From assembly GCF_900110105.1 (NCBI RefSeq), contig NZ_FOCL01000002.1:699620-763619 (forward strand): DNA of 64,000 nucleotides, read 5' to 3'. Shown here piece by piece: positions 17,444 through 26,111 of this stretch (positions are counted from its first letter, which is position 1; each line of letters opens with the position of its first letter). The notes under the pieces were generated by a model, which saw only the letters and a program-made list of their open reading frames with translations, had not been told where the DNA came from and made no database searches. The stretch comes from Mucilaginibacter gossypiicola. GTDB lineage: Bacteria > Bacteroidota > Bacteroidia > Sphingobacteriales > Sphingobacteriaceae. The translations under genes were made by a program, and so were the position numbers.

Positions 17444-18103
17444 GTGGGAAAAGATAAGTTAAGACGCTTTGCCGAGGTTGAAACCTTTAGTAACGTACTG
17501 CAATTAGATGCAGGCAAACCTTTTAAAGGCCAGTGGAGCCCTGAGTTTTTCAAAAATGATAATCCTGTAGTGCTTGAGCTGGCCTGCGGTAAAGGTGAAT
17601 ATACCGTGAACCTTGCGCGCATGTTCCCCAATAAAAACTTTATAGGTATCGACTATAAGGGCAACCGCATCTGGCGCGGTGCCAAAACCGCTATTGAAGA
17701 TGGAGTGCCTAACGTAGCTTTCTTACGCATCCAGATTGAAAACCTGCTCGATTATTTTGCCCCCGGCGAGGTTGACGAAATCTGGATCACTTTTCCTGAT
17801 CCGCAGCCTCAGTTAAGCCGCGAAAAAAAGCGATTGACATCACCCCGCTTTTTAGATAAATACATTATTACTTTAAAACCGGGCGGCTGTGTTAATCTCA
17901 AAACAGATAACGACGGTTTACACGCCTATACCGCCGAAAAAATTGATGAATTAAAGTTAAACCTTCACGCCAAAACCGAAGACCTTTATAATTCGGAACA
18001 CGCAGATGAAGTACTTTCTATCAAAACTTACTACGAGAAAAAATATTTAAAGGATAACAAAAACATTAACTACCTTAAGTTTTCATTTCCGGAAAACGCC
18101 TAA
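17444..18103 (+). CDS. trmB: tRNA (guanosine(46)-N7)-methyltransferase
   Basis: This 219-residue SAM-dependent enzyme methylates G46 of tRNA variable loops. LELACGKGEYTVNLARMFP near residue 49 is the SAM-binding loop, FIGIDYKGNRIW follows, and EIWITFPDPQPQ near 112 is the TrmB signature. I choose the GTG at 17444 because family members of this group begin with G-K-D-K-L-R-R-F-A and the -7 promoter element covers the alternative TTG at 17420. The stop overlaps the next ATG (TAATG), so it is coupled with the alkyltransferase-like gene. Confidence 0.92.
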   Translation: MGKDKLRRFAEVETFSNVLQLDAGKPFKGQWSPEFFKNDNPVVLELACGKGEYTVNLARMFPNKNFIGIDYKGNRIWRGAKTAIEDGVPNVAFLRIQIENLLDYFAPGEVDEIWITFPDPQPQLSREKKRLTSPRFLDKYIITLKPGGCVNLKTDNDGLHAYTAEKIDELKLNLHAKTEDLYNSEHADEVLSIKTYYEKKYLKDNKNINYLKFSFPENA

Positions 18104-18435
18104 TGGAGGACATTAATTTTTTTGAAAAAGTATACCAGGTAGCCCGCCTCATTCCACCGGGACGGGTAACCTCTTATGGGGCTATTGCAGCTTATCTTGG
18201 CACAAAAGGCTCATCGCGCATGGTAGGCTGGGCCATGCAGGCAGCCGGAAATGTAAAGCCTCCTGTGCCGGCACACAGGGTAGTAAACCGACAGGGCTTG
18301 CTAACGGCAAAAGCCCATTTTGGCGGTAACCGCATGGCCGAGATGCTTGAAAGTGAAGGTGTAAAAGTAATTGACGATCAGATCCAGGATTTCAAATCTC
18401 ATTTTTGGGACCCGATGACTGAGCTGGCGCTGTGA
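18103..18435 (+). CDS. MGMT family alkyltransferase-like (ATL) protein
   Basis: This 110-residue protein is only the DNA-binding C-terminal domain of O6-alkylguanine-DNA alkyltransferases. The winged-helix part includes RVTSYGAIAAYLGTKGSSRMVGWAM near residues 20-44. The catalytic motif PCHR is replaced by PAHR (VPAHRVVNRQG, near residue 58), so the acceptor cysteine is missing and the protein cannot be a suicide methyltransferase. ATL proteins bind O6-alkylguanine and hand the lesion to nucleotide excision repair. The start overlaps the trmB stop by one base. The stop abuts the stop of the convergent serine hydrolase gene in the hexamer TGATCA. Confidence 0.88.
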   Translation: MEDINFFEKVYQVARLIPPGRVTSYGAIAAYLGTKGSSRMVGWAMQAAGNVKPPVPAHRVVNRQGLLTAKAHFGGNRMAEMLESEGVKVIDDQIQDFKSHFWDPMTELAL

Positions 18436-19842
18436 TCAATCGACTACTTTGTCGCACTTAATTATGTTCCCACCATCCTGAATGGAAACTGAAGTTATTT
18501 TCCCATTCTGATCTCTCGTAAAAAACACTTTCGCGTCTAAATCTAATAGATAAAATTTATCTTCAGATTCAGGGACGAGATACAGATCCGGGATCCCAGA
18601 CATTCTTAATATTAATTGGCTATCTTTCAAAGTAACCGTCACCATTGCCCCATCCGCTCTTTTAAAAGTCCCTATGCGGGAACTTAAGACTTCGTTAGGC
18701 AAACGAACACTTTTGGGCTGTTCACTAATTGGAGCGCTTTTATATGCTTTGTAAATTATTTGTGCCCCCTCCGGAAAAGCGGCTCTCACAATATTATTAC
18801 ACATAATAAGTCCATTATCTGCGTTGGTCATCACCACTACTCCCCGTTTTGATTTGGGCAATAACACCATAATTGAAGCAACTCCGGGATCATTGCCGGC
18901 ATGCTGCAACGCGTACTCATTGTCAGGCAATCCATTAATGACACGCCAGCCCAAACCCTGGTTGATATTGGGGTTAATATATGCCTGTTTGCTAATCATC
19001 TCTTTATACAATTTGTTGGAGAGATGCCCACCGTTCAATACCTCGAAAGCAAATTTCGACATGTCATTTACGGCAGTTGTTAAACCCGCGGCCGCGCTGC
19101 TTTGAACAGAATAATCATTCTTTACAATTTCTTTACCCTCGGCATCGTACATACCACTATACAGCGCAAAATCTTTTTTCCCATCCCATTCATGGCTGGT
19201 GTTGTTCATGTGCAATGGCTTAAACAATAATGAATCGGAGAGTTTAGCCAATGATGTATGGAATTTATGTTCGATTGCCAATCTCAGATATTCGAAACCC
19301 TCACCGGAATAATTAAATTTCGTTCCGGGTTCAAAATTGTAAGTTAATTTTCCAGAAGCATTCATCCATCTCCAGTTATCAAATCCCGACTGATGGCTTA
19401 GCACATGCCGGGTTGTTAATTTTTTAGAATATGCGTTCGAGGCAACTTCAGGATCAATATAATAATGGCAAAGGGGTTCGTCTAAATTCCATTTACCGTC
19501 CTGAACGAGCCTAAGCACTAAGGTGGTAAATACTACCTTAGTAACAGATGCCACCTCAAATAACATCTCTTGCGGAGCGGGTTGTCCATTGCGGGCATTC
19601 CCATATACACGTGCTTTTACTAATTTATTTTTATCAATTATAACAACCCCAACATCAGGAATATGGAGGTCCTTTTGCCATTGCTGTATTTTAGAATCAA
19701 GGCTGTTATAGTCAACGGAAGCCGTTTCCTCGTTTGGTGAACTATTTTTAATAGCCTGTTGAGCTTCAGATAAAGTACAGGAAAAACTCAACAGAAAAAT
19801 TGCGATAACAATTACAGGTAAAGGTTTTTTAGAATATATCAT
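18436..19842 (-). CDS. Serine hydrolase, beta-lactamase class C family
   Basis: This 468-residue exported protein has the serine beta-lactamase/DD-peptidase fold. The start at 19842 gives a signal sequence MIYSKKPLPVIVIAIFLLSF followed by SC, a possible lipoprotein cysteine. The longer frame to 19920 would add 26 residues before it. EVASVTK (near residue 95) supplies the SxxK nucleophile, FNYSGEGF the Tyr motif, and LQHAGNDPG the HxG third motif. The last about 110 residues form a separate beta-rich domain (DUF3471-like). Substrates of this group range from peptidoglycan peptides to esters, and none is indicated here. Confidence 0.85.
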   Translation of the reverse strand: MIYSKKPLPVIVIAIFLLSFSCTLSEAQQAIKNSSPNEETASVDYNSLDSKIQQWQKDLHIPDVGVVIIDKNKLVKARVYGNARNGQPAPQEMLFEVASVTKVVFTTLVLRLVQDGKWNLDEPLCHYYIDPEVASNAYSKKLTTRHVLSHQSGFDNWRWMNASGKLTYNFEPGTKFNYSGEGFEYLRLAIEHKFHTSLAKLSDSLLFKPLHMNNTSHEWDGKKDFALYSGMYDAEGKEIVKNDYSVQSSAAAGLTTAVNDMSKFAFEVLNGGHLSNKLYKEMISKQAYINPNINQGLGWRVINGLPDNEYALQHAGNDPGVASIMVLLPKSKRGVVVMTNADNGLIMCNNIVRAAFPEGAQIIYKAYKSAPISEQPKSVRLPNEVLSSRIGTFKRADGAMVTVTLKDSQLILRMSGIPDLYLVPESEDKFYLLDLDAKVFFTRDQNGKITSVSIQDGGNIIKCDKVVD

Positions 19843-20109
19843 TAATAATTGGTTTTTAATTAACCAGGCAACAGAGCATAAGCACCATGCCATTACAACA
19901 CTTATTTGGTAGTCAGGCAATTATTTACGTCTCTCCATTTAAGATTGTTTGATATCAGACATTCATTGTTCGGTTCTGATACATTTAACGGTTGGGATCA
20001 GGCAATGCACATAGCCAAGTAATTCCCCCGGAGAAAGAAATTCGTTCCATGTTCAATAATTCTCTCATCGTCCGCAGACCACAGCCGGATACCGGCAGCA
20101 GTTTTTAGC

Positions 20110-20469
20110 TTACTTCGTAAACTGCAGCAATTCCATTCTGTTCCCAAACGGATCAATAAACGAAAAACGGGTACGCCCCGGAATAACAGGCTCCTCCCAA
20201 AACTCGACGCCTAAACTTTCTAAATGACGGCGGGCTTCGGCAATATCGGCAACTTCAAAAGCAGTATGCCGCGATGTGCGTGGCAACGCATCCTCCGTGC
20301 TTAAATGCAGTTGAATATCAGCCACCTGAAACCAGTAACCTTTTGAATTAAAGGCTGGCCGTTCTATTCGTTGCAAGCCAACAACGTCAGTATAAAAAAT
20401 CCTTGCTTCCTCCAGTCGTTCCAGCGGAACACAAACCTGGATGTGGTCGGCGCGTTTAAAGTTGATCAT
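20110..20469 (-). CDS. VOC family protein (glyoxalase-like)
   Basis: This 119-residue single-domain protein of the vicinal oxygen chelate fold has two beta-alpha-beta-beta-beta modules, with metal-ligand candidates His9 (ADHIQVCVP), His54 (DIQLHLS) and Glu113 (GNRMELLQF). Such proteins act as lyases, dioxygenases or resistance proteins. The family is clear and the substrate is not. It is followed upstream on the same strand by a second, divergent VOC gene. The 19843-20109 gap before it contains only a small GCCGGTATCCGGC hairpin. Confidence 0.85.
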   Translation of the reverse strand: MINFKRADHIQVCVPLERLEEARIFYTDVVGLQRIERPAFNSKGYWFQVADIQLHLSTEDALPRTSRHTAFEVADIAEARRHLESLGVEFWEEPVIPGRTRFSFIDPFGNRMELLQFTK

Positions 20470-20547
20470 AAGCCCCTCTAAATCTCCCCTGAAGGGGAGA
20501 CTTTTAATAACACCTTTAATTAAATTGTTAATTTTTATGAACCTTGG

Positions 20548-20925
20548 TTATTCATGCTCGGCAAAAGTAAGCACATAACCGTTATTATCTTTTACTGAAA
20601 ATTCAGTAGCACCATAAAAGGTTACTTCAAGTCCCTTTAATACGGTTACCTTATTCTTTATCTCTTCAAAAAAGGCCCGGATGTTTTTAAGGTTGATGTA
20701 CAACAGCAATGAACCGCCATCGGTACGATGTATCTCGGGCAAATCATCAGCTAAGCTGCTAAAGGTCTGAAACATCATGGTAACACTGCCATTGGTCATC
20801 ATGGCCCAAACCAAATCGCGCCCGGTTTCGGGTACGCTCATAGTTACTTTAAAACCCAACAGTTCATAAAAGCCGATGGTTTCATTAATATCATTTACAA
20901 AAATATTGGGCGATAAACTTTCCAT
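20548..20925 (-). CDS. VOC family protein (bleomycin-resistance-like)
   Basis: This 125-residue protein is of the VOC fold but differs clearly from its neighbour: NIFVNDINETIGFYELLGF at residues 7-25 and VKDNNGYVLTFAE at the C-terminus. It lacks the first histidine ligand seen in the neighbouring protein and may bind a small molecule without catalysis, as bleomycin-binding proteins do. It is co-oriented with 20110-20469, with a 78-bp gap. Confidence 0.82.
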   Translation of the reverse strand: MESLSPNIFVNDINETIGFYELLGFKVTMSVPETGRDLVWAMMTNGSVTMMFQTFSSLADDLPEIHRTDGGSLLLYINLKNIRAFFEEIKNKVTVLKGLEVTFYGATEFSVKDNNGYVLTFAEHE

Positions 20926-21038
20926 AATCAGCGCGTAAAAAATTTGGTTAACGGCTATAAAAATAACGATCCATTCTTTTAAATGCTAAATATTTTAGCT
21001 TAATTAGCTTAAATTTTTATTAACAAACTCAACATCCC

Positions 21039-21386
21039 GTGGGAAAACTTGTAGAAGAATTTGATGCTTATCGCTCTAAAATGAACGACAGGATCATGGA
21101 AACCGCCAATACCAACATCAAACGCTTTTTTGCGCTCGATACAACCAGCTATGCCGAAGGTGCACTTGATGTGAAAACCAAAGAAATGCTTGGCCTGGTA
21201 GCCAGCATGGTTTTACGCTGCGACGACTGCATCAAATACCACTTGGGCAAATGCCACGAAGCCGGCGTTAACCATGATGAAATGAACGAGATCTTTATGA
21301 TAGCCAATTTGGTAGGCGGTTCGATTGTTATTCCGCATTACAGACGCGCCGTTGAATACTGGGACGAACTAAATGATGTGAAATAA
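21039..21386 (+). CDS. Carboxymuconolactone decarboxylase family protein (AhpD-like)
   Basis: This 115-residue helical protein contains LRCDDCIKYHLGKCHEAGV near residues 57-75. The CxxC-x3-H signature is typical of AhpD-type thiol oxidoreductases, which act in peroxide defence. The start is GTG at 21039 (MGKLVEEFDAYR), which matches the normal N-terminus of this group. It is transcribed away from the two VOC genes. An imperfect palindromic element follows its stop. Confidence 0.88.
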   Translation: MGKLVEEFDAYRSKMNDRIMETANTNIKRFFALDTTSYAEGALDVKTKEMLGLVASMVLRCDDCIKYHLGKCHEAGVNHDEMNEIFMIANLVGGSIVIPHYRRAVEYWDELNDVK

Positions 21387-21392
21387 GTACAC

Positions 21393-21466
21393 AACAACGT
21401 CGTTATAAGGAGTGAAGCAAATTCCTGTTTAGCATTATAGGATTCGCTCCTTGTAATACCGTTGTT
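21393..21466. repeat. Imperfect palindromic element
   Basis: AACAACGTCGTTATAAGGAG on the left returns inverted as CTCCTTGTAATACCGTTGTT on the right, with AATTCCT/AGGATT inner pairing. It resembles an intergenic repeat and could also slow transcription between the flanking genes. Confidence 0.65.
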
Positions 21467-21493
21467 TAATCCTTTACTTAACCTTTTCACGCC

Positions 21494-22099
21494 ATGTACA
21501 GACCTGAATTCCGCAGAAAGCATTTTGATGTAGACATGTTTCCGATGTTCAATTTATTATTGATCGTGTTATCATTTCTCATGCTGAATGGTCGTCCCGC
21601 AATACGTTATCCTATTTTGATCAATTTGCCAGCAGGGTCTTCTTTTAATACCGCCGATCCTGATAGCTACTTCACCCTCACCACCATACTTATCGGGCAA
21701 AAAAAGTTGATGCTAAAGCTTGATGCTCCCGATATACGCGAAGCAGCACTCAAACAAATAGGAGATAAATACAACGTTGGTTTTACACCAGATGAGATCA
21801 ATAAATTTGGCAAAACGGATGTGATTGGAACACCACTGGCTCAAATCAAAAAATATATTTCGGGTTATTACAACGCTACAGACTATTACAATCAACCGGG
21901 ATTAAGACTCGATGAATTAGCCGAATGGATAAAAGAATCGCGCAAAGCTACATTCGAAAAACATAACAGTTCAACACGTATTTTTATTATGGCCGATGGA
22001 GAAACCCCATACCCCGTGATCAAAGATGTAATAGACATGTTAGCTCAACAAAAAATCACCAAATTTTCAATCATTTATTCCTACCTAAGACAAATATAA
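21494..22099 (+). CDS. ExbD/TolR-like protein (divergent)
   Basis: This 201-residue protein has the ExbD layout: a short cytoplasmic N-terminus (MYRPEFRRKHFDVD), one membrane segment (MFPMFNLLLIVLSFLML, residues 15-31) and a periplasmic domain. The C-terminal STRIFIMADGETPYPVIKDV and MLAQQKITKFSII resemble the end of ExbD. The conserved membrane aspartate of ExbD is not visible in the membrane segment. No exbB or tonB gene lies beside it. It overlaps the tag start codon (TAATG), which is an odd partnership. It may work with a remote ExbB or be a decoupled homologue. Confidence 0.65.
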   Translation: MYRPEFRRKHFDVDMFPMFNLLLIVLSFLMLNGRPAIRYPILINLPAGSSFNTADPDSYFTLTTILIGQKKLMLKLDAPDIREAALKQIGDKYNVGFTPDEINKFGKTDVIGTPLAQIKKYISGYYNATDYYNQPGLRLDELAEWIKESRKATFEKHNSSTRIFIMADGETPYPVIKDVIDMLAQQKITKFSIIYSYLRQI

Positions 22100-22662
22100 T
22101 GCGCAATCAAACCAACAATCCAACCCGCTGTTCATGGGCCGGTACCGACGAACTATACATCAAATATCACGACGAAGAATGGGGCAAAGAGGTTCATGAC
22201 GATCACACCTTCTTTGAATTCATGATCCTTGAATCGGCACAAGCCGGGCTTAGCTGGATCACTATCTTACGCCGCCGAGAAGGCTATCGTAAAGCATTCG
22301 CAAATTTTGACGTACAGAAAGTTGCTGCATTTAACGATGATGATGTTGAACGCCTGATGCAGGACGAAAGTATCATCCGCAATCGTCTTAAAATAAAAAC
22401 GTCTATCAGTAATGCTCAGTTGTTTATCGGCATTCAAAAAGAGTTCGGATCGTTTGATAAATACCTGTACAGTTTTATGCCGGATGGTAAAGCGATCATG
22501 AACCATTCCAACTCAACGCCTGCCACAAGTCCGGAATCTGACGCTATTGCCAAAGACATGAAAAAACGTGGCTTTAAGTTTTTTGGCACCACCATTTGTT
22601 ACGCTTTTATGCAGGCTACCGGTATGGTTAATGATCATATTCCTAACTGCAGCTTCAAATAA
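22099..22662 (+). CDS. tag: DNA-3-methyladenine glycosylase I
   Basis: This 187-residue base-excision repair enzyme removes 3-methyladenine from DNA. RCSWAGTDELYIKYHDEEWG near residues 8-27 and LESAQAGLSWITILRRREGY near 44-63 are the Tag signatures, including the base-recognition residues. The zinc-binding Cys/His set is present: Cys9 and His22 at the N-terminus and C-terminal NDHIPNC. Length is standard. It overlaps the ExbD-like gene by one base. Confidence 0.95.
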   Translation: MRNQTNNPTRCSWAGTDELYIKYHDEEWGKEVHDDHTFFEFMILESAQAGLSWITILRRREGYRKAFANFDVQKVAAFNDDDVERLMQDESIIRNRLKIKTSISNAQLFIGIQKEFGSFDKYLYSFMPDGKAIMNHSNSTPATSPESDAIAKDMKKRGFKFFGTTICYAFMQATGMVNDHIPNCSFK

Positions 22663-22820
22663 AACAAACACGAATTTTCACGAATGCGATCTAATTGCAC
22701 AAATTGATAATGAAATTAAACCATGCAATTCATTAAAAATCGTGTTCTTTGCATAAACACCGGCATTAAAAAAATTCGAGCCAATTAGCTTAAATTCGTG
22801 CAATTAGTGTCAATGATATT

Positions 22821-25628
22821 ATGAAAAAACTATTTCTTTTGGATGGCATGGCCCTTATTTACCGGGCGCATTTTGCTTTAAGTAAAACACCCCGCTTTAC
22901 ATCAAATGGGTTAAACACCTCGGCAATGATGGGTTTTACCAATACCCTGCTTGATGTTTTGAAAAAAGAGGCCCCCACCCACATGGCCGTGGTTTTTGAT
23001 ACCGAAGCACCAACCGAACGCCATACCGATTTTGAAGGCTACAAAGCGCACCGCGAAGCCATGCCCGAAGATTTGGCAAAGGCCTTGCCCTATGTTATAA
23101 AAATCATATTGGGGTTTAACATTCCAGTTATTACATCAGATGGTTACGAGGCCGACGATATCATCGGTACCCTCGCCAAAAAAGCCGAGCAAAAAGGTTA
23201 CACCGTTTATTGTATGACACCCGATAAGGATTTTGGTCAGCTGGTATCAGATAATATTTTCATTTACAAACCAGCCCGCATGGGTAACGAAATGGAAATA
23301 CAGGGTGTTAAAGAAATATTGGCCAAATGGGAAATTGAGCGTGTTGACCAGGTGATTGATATCCTCGGTTTATGGGGCGATGCTGTAGATGGCATCCCCG
23401 GCATTCCGGGCATTGGCGAAAAAACAGCCAAAACACTCATTAAGCAATATGGCTCAATGGAAAACATCTTTGAGCATAGCCACGAGCTTAAAGGTAAACA
23501 GCGCGAAAACGTTGAACAGTTTAAAGAGCAGGGCTTGATGTCCAAAAAACTGGCTACGATATTATTAAATGTCCCGGTTGAATTAGATGAGGAAGGTTTG
23601 GAAGTATGCGCCCCAAGCAAAGAATTACTGGAGCCGCTTTTTGCCGAATTAGAGTTCCGTACTTTAGGCAGGCGTGTGTTTGGCGACGACTTCAGCATTA
23701 CCGAACTGAAGCCAGCCGGCACTCAGATCGATCTTTTTGGCAACCCGGTAGCAACTGCTCGTACCACAATGACAGTTGATGTGGAAGACATTCATGAAGA
23801 GCTTACCCTTGCTGCCAAAAACATCAACAATACACCGCATGAGTATCACCTGGCTGACACCGCTGAAAAACGAGCCGAACTCATCAAAATATTAGCCGGG
23901 CAACCAACATTTTGCTTCGATACAGAAACTACCGGCACCGATCCTAATTATTGCGAACTGGTTGGCCTTTCATTCTCAGTTAAACCGGGAGAGGGTTGGT
24001 ATGTGCCGGTTCCTGCTGATCAGGTTGCTGCACAAAGCATAGTTACCGAGTTTAAGGAGATCCTCGAAAACGAGAACATCGGCAAAATAGGGCAGAACAT
24101 TAAGTTTGATATCCTGATGCTGAAATGGTATAACATTGAAGTAAAGGGCACCCTGTTTGATACCATGCTGGCCCACTATATCATCGATCCGGATACCCGC
24201 CATAATATGGATATCCTGTCTGAAAATTACCTGGGCTACAAGCCTGTTTCTATCACCGAGCTTATTGGTGCCAAAGGCAAAAACCAGGGCAACATGCGCG
24301 ATGTGGAGTTTGAAAAAATAAAAGAATATGCTGCTGAGGATGCCGATATCACCCTTCAACTTAAAAATGTTTTCGAACCCAAACTAAAAGAAGTTGAAGG
24401 CGAAAAACTCGTGAACGAGATAGAACATCCGCTCATCTACGTACTGGCTGACATGGAGTACGAGGGTGTAAAAATAGACCACGATACCCTGCGCGATTTC
24501 AGCAAAACACTGGAAACGGACATTGCCCAGTACGAGAAAACGGTTTATGAAAAAGCAGGCGTAAAATTCAACATAGCATCGCCAAAGCAATTAGGCGAAG
24601 TGTTGTTTGAGAAACTGATGCTCGACCCTAAAGCAAAAAAAACCAAAACAGGCCAGTATCAAACAGGAGAGGACGTGTTGCTTTCATTAGCCGCCAAAAG
24701 CGATATTGTACGCGATATCCTGGATTTCCGCCAGCTTCAAAAATTAAAGTCGACTTACGTAGATGCGCTGCCGCAGATGGTAAACCCTAAAACCGGGCGC
24801 GTACACACTTCATACAATCAGGCTGTTGCTGCAACAGGTCGGTTAAGCAGCGTTAACCCTAACCTGCAAAACATCCCAATCCGCACCGAGCGCGGTCGTG
24901 AGGTAAGGAAGGCTTTTATCCCAAGGGATAGCGGCCACACCATAGTATCTGCGGATTATTCGCAGATCGAACTTCGCATTATTGCCGAAATCAGCAAGGA
25001 CCCTAACATGATGCAGGCTTTTATCAATAACCATGACATCCATACGGCAACAGCCGCCAACGTTTACGGCATCGGGTTAGATGAAGTAACCAGCGATCAG
25101 CGCCGCAATGCAAAAGCAGTTAACTTCGGTATTATTTACGGTCAATCGGCCTTTGGTTTATCGCAAAGCCTGGGCATTCCACGTAAGGAAGCCGCCGAAA
25201 TTATTGAGCAATACTTTATCCAGTTTGCCGGTATTAAGCAATACATGAGCGACACTATGAACTTCGCCCGCGAAAACGGTTATGTATGCACACTGATGGG
25301 CCGTCGCCGCTACTTGCGCGATATCAATTCGGCCAACGCAACTGTTCGTGGTTTTGCTGAGCGAAATGCCATCAATGCGCCTATACAGGGTTCGGCAGCC
25401 GATATGATCAAAATAGCCATGATCAACATCCACCGCGAACTGAAAGCCCAAAAGTTGGATACCCGCATGACCATGCAGGTACATGACGAGTTGGTGTTTG
25501 ACGTACCGCATCATGAAGTGGAAATTGTAAAACCCATCATTATGCACAACATGAAAACCGCCATCAAAACCGAGGTACCTATCATGGTGGAGATCGGCAC
25601 AGGTTTAAACTGGTTGGAGGCGCATTAA
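22821..25628 (+). CDS. polA: DNA polymerase I
   Basis: This 935-residue polymerase fills gaps and removes RNA primers. All three domains are present. The 5'-3' exonuclease is at 1-290 (LFLLDGMALIYRAHFAL, YEADDIIGTLA, GIPGIGEKTA). The 3'-5' exonuclease is at about 340-530 with CFDTETTGTD and the later AAEDADITLQL, so proofreading residues are retained. The polymerase is at about 560-935, with ADYSQIELRIIAEIS, RRNAKAVNFGIIYG and QVHDELVFDVP. The 158-bp gap upstream contains ACACGAATT/AATTCGTG type repeats. Confidence 0.97.
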   Translation: MKKLFLLDGMALIYRAHFALSKTPRFTSNGLNTSAMMGFTNTLLDVLKKEAPTHMAVVFDTEAPTERHTDFEGYKAHREAMPEDLAKALPYVIKIILGFNIPVITSDGYEADDIIGTLAKKAEQKGYTVYCMTPDKDFGQLVSDNIFIYKPARMGNEMEIQGVKEILAKWEIERVDQVIDILGLWGDAVDGIPGIPGIGEKTAKTLIKQYGSMENIFEHSHELKGKQRENVEQFKEQGLMSKKLATILLNVPVELDEEGLEVCAPSKELLEPLFAELEFRTLGRRVFGDDFSITELKPAGTQIDLFGNPVATARTTMTVDVEDIHEELTLAAKNINNTPHEYHLADTAEKRAELIKILAGQPTFCFDTETTGTDPNYCELVGLSFSVKPGEGWYVPVPADQVAAQSIVTEFKEILENENIGKIGQNIKFDILMLKWYNIEVKGTLFDTMLAHYIIDPDTRHNMDILSENYLGYKPVSITELIGAKGKNQGNMRDVEFEKIKEYAAEDADITLQLKNVFEPKLKEVEGEKLVNEIEHPLIYVLADMEYEGVKIDHDTLRDFSKTLETDIAQYEKTVYEKAGVKFNIASPKQLGEVLFEKLMLDPKAKKTKTGQYQTGEDVLLSLAAKSDIVRDILDFRQLQKLKSTYVDALPQMVNPKTGRVHTSYNQAVAATGRLSSVNPNLQNIPIRTERGREVRKAFIPRDSGHTIVSADYSQIELRIIAEISKDPNMMQAFINNHDIHTATAANVYGIGLDEVTSDQRRNAKAVNFGIIYGQSAFGLSQSLGIPRKEAAEIIEQYFIQFAGIKQYMSDTMNFARENGYVCTLMGRRRYLRDINSANATVRGFAERNAINAPIQGSAADMIKIAMINIHRELKAQKLDTRMTMQVHDELVFDVPHHEVEIVKPIIMHNMKTAIKTEVPIMVEIGTGLNWLEAH

Positions 25629-25667
25629 GCCCCTTGCCCCCTGAAGGGGGAGTTTCATAAAGATATC

Positions 25668-25772
25668 CTTGCGCTCGTTTGTAACGAGCGCTTAATATGG
25701 GTTTGCGTTTTAAACGCAACTGGCGATACAATCGCCCAACCACGTTAAGCACTCGTTACAAACGAGCGCAAG
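25668..25772. repeat. Family-2 palindromic repeat, copy 2 of 3 (best preserved)
   Basis: The ends are perfect 21-bp inverted repeats: 25668-25688 (starting CTTGCGCTCGTTT) and 25752-25772. Inside are GCTTAATATGG, a TTGCGTTTTAAACGCAA hairpin, a GGCGATACAATCGCC hairpin and CCACGTTAAGC. The hairpin order is the reverse of that in the other two copies. A family-1 copy begins 18 bp later. Confidence 0.85.
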
Positions 25773-25790
25773 TTAAATCTTTATTTCCAT

Positions 25791-25938
25791 CGTCATTGCG
25801 AGGCACGAAGCAATCCCAAACTGTACAGAGAAACTTGCATAGCTGCTCTGTAAACAGGGGATTATTAATAATTATAATTTGATTTTATAGGCATTAATGA
25901 GCTCCCTTGGGTCGGTTGTCGTCGTGCCTCGCAATGAA
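25791..25938. repeat. Family-1 palindromic repeat, copy 2 of 7 (expanded centre)
   Basis: The left arm CGTCATTGCGAGGCACGAAG and right arm GTCGTGCCTCGCAATGAAGC are separated by an AT-rich centre of about 100 bp. The CCCAAACTGTACAGAG inner word is shared with copy 4 at 30061. The remaining bases to glgA (26112) are AT-rich; TAATCTTTG at 26078-26086 is a near match to a -7 element. Confidence 0.75.
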
Positions 25939-26111
25939 GCGGGGAGATAATGGGATTCTCAATCCCCCCTTTTCCCTATCATTTTTACAACTATAACATC
26001 TTAACGATAATAAAATTTCAGTGCTTTTTATCTAATTTTTCCAAAACTATATTAATTCTCATAGGTTTCTCTTTTGGTAATCTTTGCTTAAATTGAGCCA
26101 ATAAAACCTGA

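Noticed and set aside
25697..25882. 61-residue frame after polA
   Set aside because: It is read through family-2 and family-1 palindromes, so it is a by-product of the repeats.
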